Source: Listronotus oregonensis (taxonomy: Eukaryota; Arthropoda; Insecta; Coleoptera; Curculionidae). Taken from it: DNA of 64,000 nt. The first letter of the stretch is position 1. Every line of letters starts with the position of its first letter. Shown piece by piece: positions 15,015 to 25,204 of this stretch. The notes under the pieces are model-generated. The model was not told the origin of the DNA. It searched no databases and worked only from the letters and a program-made list of their open reading frames with translations. Where the stretch lies: NCBI GenBank assembly GCA_019359885.1, contig JAHBCN010000568.1, forward strand, positions 1-64,000, given 5' to 3'. Both the position numbers and the translations under genes were made by a program.

Positions 15015-17935
15015 GTTTTTTTTTATCTTGGGACAGTCCACGAAGGCTGATGCCTAAGTACTAACGTACCGTGGATGTCTTCAGTGTGGTGAGAGGGAGT
15101 TTGTTCACACGGGACTTAAATTTTTGGAGATTGGGAGGAGAAGGAAAAACTTCTGCGGGCAGCAGGTTCCATAGTCTTGACACTCTAGGGATGAAGGAAC
15201 GAAGAAAGCGGGAAGTTCGGGGCCTCTCTAACTGAACTGTAAAAGGATGCATAAAAGTTGCACTACGTGTTACTCTGTTGAGAGCTGCCAGAGAAGGAAT
15301 TATACTGGCCAACTCCCTGAGCAGAAGCCGTGAAAATACTATAGAAGAGCGACAGATCCCCTACAGCTCGTCGGTGGGCAAGAAGAGGAAGCCTTTCTGT
15401 GAGCGTTGATCATTAATAAGACGAACGGCTCTTCTTCAATGGAGTCCAGAATGCTAAGTGTTGTAGGGGACGCCATTCCCCAGACATGAGAACAATATTC
15501 TAAAGAGGGTCTGATTTGGGATACATACAGAGTGTACAGATTGGAAGAAGAGAAATATTTTCTGGCTCGGAAGAGAAATCCAATCTTTTTGAAGCTGCCG
15601 AAGCTATGGATAAAATGTGTTTGTGCCAGTTGAGGTTATTCTCAAAAGTAACGCCGACAAGATTAAACGACTTTTTGTTCTGCAAAACTTGGCCGCTCAT
15701 ATGTAAGGGATGAGCATTTGCAGACTTTTTTCGCGACAGCGAACATGACTGTGTTTTCGAGGCATTAAACTGAACAAGATTTTTGGCGCCCCAATCCAAG
15801 ATAAGTTTGAGGTCTTGTGAAAGAGATATCTGCATTGACCTGCGCTTGTTTTCGAAATCAGGATTACACGGTGGCTTAAGAAATTAAATACTAGAGTGGA
15901 GGGTACTATCGTCAGCAAAACTGTGAATGGGATTGATTGTGGAAGAGAGAAGATCGTTAATGTGTAAAAGAAACAGCGTAGATGCCAGCACTGAGCCCTG
16001 GGGCACCCCTGCATTAATTTGGTAGAAGCTGGAGGAATGACCATCTACACTAACTGATATACGTCGATTAGAAAGGAAACTGGAAAGCCAAGAGCAAAGC
16101 TTAGGTGGAAGACCGTAAGAAGGAAGTTTGTTAAGAAGCCCATCATGCCAGACCTGATCGAAAGCTTTGGATATGTCAAGAGCAACGATCTGGGATTCAC
16201 CAAGAAACTCTAGAGACTTGTTCCAGTTGTGTGAGACAAAGGAAAGAAGATCAGCTGTGGATCTACTGTGACGGAATCCATATTGTCTATCATGTAAGAT
16301 CTTATGTTTTTCCAGATACTTTAAGATTTGGGAATTAATGAATTTTTCCATTACTTTGCAAACAACTGAAAGAAGAGATATAGGTCTATAGTTGGAAGTG
16401 AGACTTTTGGATCCTTTTTTGGGGACAGGTTGCACACGTGCAGCTTTCCAACTCTCCGGGAAAATGCCTGTGTCGTAAGAGATTCGAAAGAGGCGAGTTA
16501 AGATGGGTGCAAGCTCGGGAGCACATTTTTTTAAGACGATTGCTGGTATGCCATCCAGCTCAGACGATTTTTTAGTATTAAGAGAAGAAATAATACGCCT
16601 GATCTGTTTGACTTTAAAAATTGTATCGGACATTTTATGAGAAACAGGGACAACTGTTGGAAGGGGAAGATTAATAGGAGGATCAAGCGTAGAATTGGCA
16701 GCAAATTGTTTGGCAAATAGTTCGGCTTTTCCTTTGGGGGTAGAGACAATTCCATCTTCAGTGATTAGGGGTGGAAAAGAATTGGTGCAAAAGTTCTGAC
16801 TAATATTTTTGGCAAAGTACCAGAAAGCTTTACTGCCATTTGAGCAAGAGAGAACTTTATCTTTTATTCGATTGTTAAAACGGTCTTTTGCTTCTGAGAT
16901 AGTCTGATTATACTGATTTCTCGCTTCGATGCTAGCCTGTTGATTTTCGGGACTGGGGTTTTGAAGAAACTTTTTGTGGGCTTGAATTTTTAAAAGTCTG
17001 ACTTTGTCACAGGATTTAGAAAACCACGGTTTGTGATTTGAAGTTAGAGGGTTCTTTTTAGTGTGGGGAATATAGGTCTCAATGCCTAGTTGAATTGTTT
17101 CGGTAATTTGTTTACATATTTCGGAAGGATCGAAAGTAGAAAAGCAGGTAGAATCCCAAGGGTCAATCAATCAATCCCAAGGGTAGCTGGCAAAGAAATC
17201 TCTCAGACCATCCCAGTCGGCCAAATTGTAGTGCCAGACGGTTCGTGGCGGCATGCTTTCAGTTGCCTCAAAATGAGTGGAGTAAGATACGGTGACCAAA
17301 CCATGGTCAGAGCGACCAAGGGGAGCAGTTACTGATGCTTGATAGAGTTCGGGGGTGGAAGTAAGAAAGAGATCTAGGGGGTTAGAATTATGGGTGCGAA
17401 CCCTAGGAAAGTAGGTAGGTTCCATGATTAGATTGGTGAGCGAGTTGCTGATTGCGAAATTTTCTGCTGCTCTGCCTTGTGTATCAGTTTTTGTGGATCC
17501 TAGCCAATCCTTATTATGAAGATTAAAATCCCCGAGAACGATTACTTCGGCCAATGGAAACTGGGAAATAATATTGTCGATCTTTATTGAAAGGAAATCA
17601 AAGAGCTCGTTGTAGGAATTGTCGTACGGGGACCGGTATATACAGCAGATCAATTTGGTAGAAGATCTGAAAGAAAGTTTAAGCCAAAGAATATCAGGCC
17701 TACCCGATTCGAGGTTGGAAACCCTATCACAAGCCAGGTCGTTGCGAACGTAAGCACAAACGCCGCCATGGGGTCGAAAAGATTAAATGAGTTTATAACC
17801 TGGGAAAAGGAGGTGGTTGGTTGCTGTTTTGGGACTTACTTGGGTTTCAGTGAGAAATAGTTTGTGGAGTTTGGAGGATTGAAGATAATGGTGAACAGAG
17901 TTTACGTTGGAGTTAAGCCTACATATATTTGTATT
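15015..17935 (-). mobile_element. Best-preserved CR1/L2-type LINE copy, nested in an older copy
   Basis: The 3' end is the T-run plus ATCTTGGGACAGTCC read on the plus strand. The 5' boundary is at 17935, inside the N-terminal endonuclease region. TGAAGA occurs at both edges (15009-15014 and 17936-17941) and is a plausible short target-site duplication, because the flanking DNA rejoins into one older family member. The reading frame covers endonuclease, RT and C-terminal region with few breaks. Loss of the 5' UTR indicates 5' truncation on insertion. Confidence 0.92.
15061..17930 (-). pseudogene. LINE ORF2: endonuclease plus reverse transcriptase, nearly intact
   Basis: Domains run from high to low coordinates. 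The first is an APE-type endonuclease with ICCIYRSPYDN, VIVLGDFNLHNKDW and GRSDHGLVTV (17653-17171). A linker with NHKPWFSKSCDK follows. The RT has VQPVPKKGSKSLTSNYRPIS, ALDISKAFDQVWHDGL, GVPQGSV and HSFADDSTLH (16500-15890). The C-terminus has VSRLWNLLPAEVF and FKSRVNKL (15100-15190). The endonuclease and RT frames are separated only by a 21-bp duplication near 17157-17186, which brings in one in-frame stop. Another stop follows FADD at 15884, and frameshifts follow. Catalytic blocks are present. Confidence 0.92.
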
Positions 17936-18020
17936 TGAAGAAGTCTAGCTTAATCATAGGATTAAGAGAATCGCGGTTTATGGTTTAAATGTTCTTTTTA
18001 GTGTGTGAAACTATTTTGTT
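17936..18020 (-). mobile_element. 5' remainder of the older, split LINE copy
   Basis: AAGTCTAGC...CGCGGTTTATGG...GTTCTTTTTAGTGTG aligns with the linker segment of the better-preserved copy (about 16990-17065). It abuts the insertion site and is the continuation of the fragment at 14345-15014. Confidence 0.65.
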
Positions 18021-18644
18021 GATTATGCACATAATTTACATTTTAATATGCTTGTCTATATCACATCAATAACTCTTATCCGTAAATGTATAAACTTACC
18101 AGTAAAGTGCTTGTTTGGGTTTACGTATTATTACGAACTTTAACTCTTTTTTCAACATTAACATTATTGTACAATAGCTTTTCTTACTACCCTTATAAGC
18201 ATATTTGATTTTAGTTGGAAAAAAAGCGTGATTCTAAAATTTAGTTTTGAAGAAATTTCTAAAATTTAGAGGTTAACCTACGCAGAATGTGAAAACTACC
18301 AAAGTTCCAATGCTGTTAAATGGCACAAAATAGCATATATTAAACAAATATTTAACCAAACTAACCACATAATTATGAATTTCTTGCATACATTGCACAT
18401 GCACCGAATTTCCACATATTCGAGCTTTGACATTCATATAACCATGTTAAATACCTGAACAATTTATGACCATGCTATTGCATTTAGTACATTATTTGCT
18501 CTCCCATGTGTATACACATATCAATTATCGTTTTTATTTAATGACAAAAATGATTCAAAATAAATCAGAGATTTAAATAACAATTCAATAATTGCGGTCA
18601 ACAAGGTAAGATATATAATCCTTATTCAGTTTGGTGGTGGGATT
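18021..18644. other. AT-rich DNA, nothing recognised
   Basis: No coding, repeat or RNA signal could be supported. Confidence 0.5.
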
Positions 18645-20120
18645 TTTTGACCTTTGGGCACGAAGGCTAAAGCTTAAGTACTAACGTAGCAAAGGTGATT
18701 TAGGGGAGTAAGAGGTAGTTTATTGACACGAGACTTAAAGATTTGGAGGAATAGCAAAGGACCTTTACCTAAGGGATGCATGAAAGTGGCACTTTATATT
18801 ACCCTATTGGGAGCCGCTAGAAAAAGGATAATATTGGCTAATTTCTCGGAGCTAAAGCCGCAAAAACACCTACAAATAAGGCGACAGTTCCCCCCTCCCC
18901 CAGCTCGTCGATGGGCAAAAGAAGGAAGCTTTCTTCTAAGAGTAGGGAAATTAATAAGGCGAACGGTATTTTTTCAAATAGAATTAAGTATGCTAAGAGA
19001 CGCCATTCTCCAAACATGAAAGAATATTCTGGACCGGGTTGGATTTGGGATACATACAAAGTACACATATTAAAGAGGAAAAATAATTTTTGGCTAAAAA
19101 GATAAATCTAAGATTTTTTGAGGCTGCTGTGGTTATAGGTATACTTATTATGCTTGTGGCGATTAAGATCGTCCTCAAAGGTAATACCCACAAGGTTGAA
19201 TATTCCATAGAACTTGGCCGCTTATAAGTACCTATATAAACAATAAGTAATGGTAGTCTTTTTTCGCGACAACGAACATGAGGGTGTTTTTGAGCCTCAA
19301 TGCAAAACTAGTTGAAGGTCTGGGGTAACAAATAATTTCATTACTCTGCGCTTGCTTTCCATTATTAGATTGGTAAGCGAGTTACTGATTGCGAAGGTTT
19401 CGGCTGCTCTGTCTCGAGTGTTAGTTTTTGTAGAACGTAGCCAGTTCTTATTGTGAACATTAAAATCTCCGAGGACGATTTCTTCGGCCAATAGAAACTG
19501 GGAACTAATAGTGTCAATCTTTAATAAAAGAAAGTAAAAGAACTCGGTGTGTGAATTACCAGATGAGGACGGGTATATACAGCAGATAAATTTGGTAGAA
19601 CAGCTAAAGGTAGGTTTTAGCCAAAGACTATCAGGTCGACCTGATTCGAGGTTTAAAAGTCTGGCACAAGCCATATCATTACGAATCTAAGCACATACGG
19701 CCAGACGAAAAGATGAAAAGAGGTGGTTGGTTGATGTTTTGGAACTTATTTTGGATTTGGTAAGATACAATATGTGGGGTTTGGAAGATAAAAGATGATG
19801 GTAAACAGAGTTTACGTGAAAGTTAAGCCAACATATATTGGTAAATGATTTCAAATTCCGATGGTGGCCCCCAAAATGCACCTCTCACCCGAAGATCCGA
19901 CTGGAGGGGTATTTTACCTTAGCCTTACCTTGCCATCATCATTATTTTCAAATTTTATGATTAAGAAAAAGAAAAAGAAAAAAAAGGAAGAAGGAAAACT
20001 GACTTATCCACCCAGAACTCGAAACGTCCTATAACACTTCACGAGTCCTTTAAAGGGCAAGTGGGGTGGTATCGCCTTAGGCTAGAAAAATCTCCTTTAC
20101 CACTGCTATAGCCCAAAAAT
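18645..20120 (-). mobile_element. CR1/L2-type LINE copy with RT core deleted
   Basis: The 3' part (18650-19320) carries the C-terminal region. From about 19360 the sequence jumps to endonuclease (EEIVLGDFNVHNKNWLRSTK, about 19420-19490) and on to the 5' UTR, so the entire RT core is missing. The 5' region extends to about 20120. It shares ACTTCACGAGTCCTTTAAAG-like sequence with the copy ending near 27860, which lets the family's 5' UTR be recognised. It is non-autonomous. Confidence 0.85.
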
Positions 20121-20158
20121 ATTTTTCACATAAACATATCTCATACTTCTTGTAGGTA

Positions 20159-20279
20159 TAACGGCCTTTGCCGCGTGCGAACACCATTTTCTGTGAGATC
20201 GGCGAAGTTAAGGAGCGCGGACACGGTCAATAACTGGGTGGGTGATCGTCAGTGAACAGCGTGTGCCGTTGGGTGTGGT
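20159..20279 (+). pseudogene. 5S rRNA-like sequence
   Basis: About 120 bp align colinearly with insect 5S rRNA without large gaps. They start at AACGGCC, pass AGATCGGCGAAGTTAAGGAG (5S: GATCACCGAAATTAAGCAG) and CGGTCAATAACTGGGTGGGTGATC (5S: GGTTAGTACTTAGATGGGGGACC), and end CGTGTGCCGTTG. The internal-promoter segments (A box, C box) are recognisable. Divergence is too high for a functional 5S gene, and the sequence continues into unrelated DNA. It is more likely a 5S-derived SINE head than a lone pseudogene. Confidence 0.7.
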
Positions 20280-20570
20280 TCGGAATCCACGTTAAAGTGT
20301 AGGTCTCGCCTGGAGGACGTTTATAAGGGGTAGTTCAGAGGTAGTAGTTATTTGTATAACGTCCGTGGTGGCACTACCGCGTTGTCTAAAAAGTGCTGTG
20401 AAAGGCAATATCTGCCTGTTTCGGTGCATGGACAGCATTAACGGAGCGGAGGTGGTTAAACATCTAAAAACCAGGAACCCACACTTCTGTTTTATACAAG
20501 CCTTCGTGGCTTGCCATAAAGATCAAAAGAGACTAAATCTTTTATTATGCTTTAAAGTTGCTTAACCTCC
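20159..20570 (+). mobile_element. Candidate 5S-derived SINE
   Basis: The 5S-like head is followed by about 280 bp of GC-moderate sequence that fades into AT-rich DNA around 20570. 5S-headed SINEs (SINE3 class) are known from other animals. The body does not match any LINE 3' end visible in this window, so the mobilising partner is unknown. No target-site duplication was found. The element status is inferred from the composite structure. Confidence 0.45.
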
Positions 20571-20974
20571 GTAAGTATAAGCCTTGTACTTATTTATATC
20601 ACTCCGTACACGGCACATATTTTAAACTTCATGCAATTTTGAAAGTAATTTGGACAGAAAGACAATAAAGCGAAAAATAAATAATGTTAGCTTCAACTTT
20701 CAAGTCAATACTTAACATGTGCGCTTTTTAAATTTTATTTGGAATAAAAGCCTTTTTTATTTTTAAAAAGGACATTTATCTTTAGAGTGCGTTTGTCAAC
20801 CGTTAAAAATAATTTATTTTTTTAAATGAAACTTTGTTATGTTATGTATCGAGTGTTCATTAAAGATAAAAACCAAGTAATATAAAAGACATTTTACATG
20901 CTTTTAAACTATCTTCTTTAGCGAAAGATCTTAAAAACATTGGTTGGTTATAAAGTGCAGTACAATTGTAAATA
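20571..20974. other. AT-rich DNA, nothing recognised
   Basis: A spacer between the SINE candidate and the next LINE copy. Confidence 0.5.
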
Positions 20975-21831
20975 ATATTTTTTTCGTCCTACGGTCTTCC
21001 ACCTAAACTTCGTACTGGGCTCTTCAGTTTTCTTTCTAATCTCTGTATATTAGTTATTGAAGATCGTTACTCTTTCAGTCTTCACCAAGTTAATGCTGGG
21101 GTGTCTCAAAGCTGGGTACTGTCACAAACTTTATTTCTTTTTTAGATTAAGGATTTAATCAATCCCATGTATGGTTTTGCTGACGATGGTACCCTTCACT
21201 CTAATATTTAGTTCCTTAAGCCGGTCTCTAAGCCTGATTTGGAAAAAAAGAGCAGGTTAGCGCGGATATTTCTTTTTCAGGATCTTAAATTAGTAAAACA
21301 CAATCATGTTTGCTGTCACAAAAAAGTCTTCCAATACTTATCCTTCGCATATAAAGGGCCAAGTTTCTGTAGAACAAAAAGTCATTTAATACTGTGGCCG
21401 TTACTTTGGAAAATACAGCAGCTTAAAAAAAGCTTGGATTCCTCTTTCGTGCCATGTACTTACTTTGTATGTATTCCAAATCAGACACTTCTTCAAATAC
21501 TGTGCTCATGTTTGATACCATTATAAGAAGAGCTGTTAGCCTTATTAATGATCTTATGTCTACAGGTATAATTCCTCCTCTGGCAGCTCCCGAAAAAGCA
21601 ACACGTAATGCCACACCTATGCATTCCTTATCTGTCCAACTTGAGAAGCCCCGAAACTTACTTTGTTCGTTCCTTTATCCCTAGGCTAGACTGTGTAACC
21701 CACTGCCCGCGCAGGTTTTCCCTTCTCCTCCAAATCTCCAGATAAATATTTAAGTACCTTGTTCATAAATTTCCCCTTACCACGATACTTAGGTTTTAAG
21801 CCTTGGTGGACTGTCCCAAGATAAACAAGAT
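20975..21831 (+). mobile_element. CR1/L2-type LINE, short 5'-truncated copy
   Basis: It begins within the RT region (CCTACGGTCTTCCACCTAAA, matching the LPSYGLPPKL part of the family), passes a GADDG-like segment (about 21180), and ends with the C-terminal region and GGACTGTCCCAAGATAAA. Many stops are present and it is more diverged than the copy at 15.0-17.9 kb. Confidence 0.85.
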
Positions 21832-22534
21832 GCTTTTAGTAAATTTAAAAAATATCCGAATAAAATAGATTTTTTTTAATGTTTTCAGTCTCAAATATAT
21901 ATTCATATAAATTTTCTTTATAAAATGACCAGAGAAATTACACCCCAAAATTCAGCACATCATTATGAAACACCTTGTATACATGACCTAATTAATACAA
22001 TACAAACCAATAATATCATCTTCCAAAGTAATCAATTTACCCTTTAAGAGCTATGTATGAAAATTGCCGACAAATACGATTTTGAACTTGACCTTAAAGG
22101 TTCACAAATAAACGGTTTTGATAGAAATGTCGATAAGCACAAACGATTTTAGGTGGTTTACGATAGTCCAGTTCAAGATCGTAACTTGGATAACACCGGA
22201 CAAAAAGCTGACTTGGAAAGGTCCATAACTTAACAGGCTTTTTGGCAAAGAAGGAGTTCTTGAACGGTGATTATAAAAACATCCGGAGGAAAAGTCTAAG
22301 TATTTTACCGACCAACTTAAAAAATTAAAAAAAAAAACATTTATACAGACTTAAAGATATAAAAATTATTTAAAATATAGAAAGTCTTATAGAAACACCT
22401 ATCATAAGTATTGTATTGTTCTACATACTGTTGTACATTGCAATGCCCTACACACAAGAAGTGTCAGAAAATATAGTTAAGTTTAGCTAAATACCTTCTA
22501 GCCCTTCATTTACTTTTTAAAAGAGTGTTGTATC
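21832..22534. other. Probable degenerate Penelope flank, not resolved
   Basis: AT-rich sequence leading into the GIY-YIG-like fragment. No RT motif could be supported. Confidence 0.3.
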
Positions 22535-22640
22535 AAAAAAGAAAAATATAATGTAGTATACTCAATACCTAGCATTAACTGCCCCAAAAAATGTATTGGT
22601 AGGACAACTCAGTATTTAGATAGCTGCCTAAATGGTCAAC
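22535..22640 (+). pseudogene. Penelope-like GIY-YIG fragment
   Basis: The plus-strand peptide KEKYNVVYSIPSINCPKKCI followed by GRTTQYLDSCL fits the GIY-YIG start of Penelope-type endonucleases (VYxIPC..C...YIGxT...L..RL), with the key tyrosine and glycine region partly altered. It is only about 35 codons long and abuts an unrelated LINE fragment. Confidence 0.5.
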
Positions 22641-23262
22641 AGAATAACTCTCTTGTGGGTACCAGGACACTCGGGAAATAGAAGGCACCGAAAAAGCGGA
22701 TGAGCTTGCAAGACAGAGATCCACAACCACAACTAACCACAACTAACCACATCATACTTTGGACCAGAGCCTGCCCTTGGAGTGACCAAAACCACAGCAC
22801 GAGGACAAACCGGGGAATGGATCCGAAACAAACACGAGGAATACTGGGGAAGCCTCAGTAGAATTAGACATGGAAAAATCTTCATAAGGGGCCCACCCAA
22901 AAGAACGAAGGAAGAACTACTACAGGATCAAAGTAGGTAAACACTATCTGGGCACTACACAATATAAGGGCGTTACAAAGGACATGAACTAAGAGACACC
23001 TACACATAGCTCATAACCATTGGGACACAAGTGCAGGAATGTGGGACGATGAGGGAAAAACAACCACCATATCCTGGGAATGTGAAGATTGAATAGCAAA
23101 AGACTAAGGGATATTGTGTGAACCGGAAATGAGCCACAAATATATCAACCAACAGCTGGCTTATACAGCGTAGAAGTATACAAGACTCAATTGGAGATTG
23201 GTGAAAATGAAATGGAATTAGCACCAATAGCCTTCAAGAGGCTGCCTTGGTAGCCTATATGC
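22641..23262 (+). pseudogene. LINE RNase H and C-terminal fragment
   Basis: LLWVPGHSGN and a frame-shifted EKADELARQRS are the end of an RNase H domain as found in I/LOA/R1-type LINE ORF2. They are followed by EWIRNKHEEYWGSLSRIRHG, then RSK-like TITGHYTIRGRY-KGHELR, and a decayed Cys/His tail around 23030-23090. It is in several frames with stops. It is a different element from the CR1/L2 family nearby and from the LINE at 40.2-44.5 kb. Confidence 0.75.
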
Positions 23263-23315
23263 CTCAATTTTTGCACAAACTTGAAATGAATCTTTACTCA
23301 ATAATTGATATTAAG

Positions 23316-23317
<2 letters not shown>

Positions 23318-23367
<50 letters not shown>

Positions 23368-23396
23368 AATTATAATTTATATATAATTATTATATA

Positions 23397-23434
<38 letters not shown>

Positions 23435-23512
23435 TATATATATATATATTTATATATATATAATATATATAAATATATTCATATATAATATATATAATTA
23501 TATATATATATT
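23318..23512. repeat. Imperfect (TA)n region, left of a foldback
   Basis: TA arrays are broken by TTATATAAATTATAATT-type palindromes. They form the left flank of the foldback at 23586-24146. Confidence 0.9.
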
Positions 23513-23585
23513 TTATATTTTAAACGGTAATATTTAACAATAAAACTTATTAAAGTATTTTCTATATAATATATATAAATTTATA

Positions 23586-24146
23586 AAGATTCAAATTCTT
23601 GTATTATCTCTGGTTGAAGTAAACTTTTTATAACGTATAAAGAAAATCTTTACAATCAAAAATTATCTACAAATGCAACTTATTGTTTTAAAACGGTAAT
23701 ATTTAACAATAAAACTTACGTGCAAAGTGAGTTTCTTAAGGCTAGAGTCGTTATAAGAAACATAATCAATTTATTGTTTTACATCTTAGTGCTCATAATT
23801 TTTGAATTTAAATTTTTTAACAATTATACATTTTAGTGTTTTCTAGAACATCTTGAGAAATAGAAAACACTAAAATGTACAATTGTTAAAAATATTTAAA
23901 TTCAAAAATTATGAGCACTAAGATGTAAAACAATAAATTGATTATGTTTCTTATAATGACTCTAGCCTTAAGAAAACTCACTTTGCACGTAAGTTTTTAT
24001 TGTTAAATATTACTGTTTTAAAACAATAAGTTGCATTTGTAGATTAATTTTTTGATTGTAAAAATTTTTCTTTATATTGCTCGGCGTTTAGTAAAAAGAG
24101 TTTTACTTCAGCCCTAGACCGAATCCCCAAGAATTTGGAATCTTTG
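23586..24146. mobile_element. 560-bp near-perfect hairpin (foldback element)
   Basis: The left arm (23586-23845) and right arm (23861-24146) are complementary nearly end to end, with a loop of only about 15 nt (AGAACATCTTGAG). Inner pairing is CATTTTAGTGTTTTCT with AGAAAACACTAAAATG. The outermost match is AAAGATTC-AAATTCTTG with CAAGAATTTGGAATCTTT. A 29-bp piece of the left arm (TAAAACGGTAATATTTAAC...) is duplicated at 23520-23548. It has no coding capacity. If transcribed it would fold into a long dsRNA stem. Confidence 0.9.
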
Positions 24147-24203
24147 TATTCAACTAGTCGGTCAAGACTACCCTTCCACATTTTATATATTATTATTATT
24201 ATT

Positions 24204-24580
<377 letters not shown>

Positions 24581-25204
24581 CAAATTAAAATATAAATAAA
24601 TTGATATACTTTATATATATATATATTAAATATATATAATATATTTCATTGCGCTACGCCATTATTTGTCAAGTGACATTGGCCAAGTTTTCTGTAAAGA
24701 ATATCCAATATATTTTCGACACTTTGTTTGCTTTTTATGGTGTTTTTTGTATCTCGCTTCTAGAAGCATATCAGTACCACTTTTAATTTTTAGGGATTAT
24801 TTCTTAATCACCCTGTAAATTATCAGAATAGGTAAAACAAAAATGATTTTTAATGTCATTTTAAGAATTCAAAAAATAAAAAATAAAAATAACAATTTAT
24901 ATAAAATGATATAAAACTCTTTGGGCTTACTTGTTTAGAACAGAGTTATTGTAAAGCGCATTTTAATTTATATTGAAAATATTATATTTTATAAGTGAAA
25001 AATAAAAACTATTGCAATTATTTCTGGTATTAAAAGAATTTTTCACTAATTTATTGTTTAGTAAATGAAACTAAATTCCGAAAATATTTGTTAACCAAGT
25101 TATAATAAAGGAAATTAGAATTTCACAAAAAAACTATCTTTAGTAGCTAAATTAGAACATGTCACAAGCCAAAGCGAGAATTATTATAGCCGTCTCCAAA
25201 TACC
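24581..25204. other. AT-rich DNA, nothing recognised
   Basis: No feature could be supported. Confidence 0.5.

Noticed and set aside
20365..20565. 66-codon open frame after the 5S-like sequence
   Set aside because: It lies in the putative SINE body; no homology, and no start context beyond a chance ATG.
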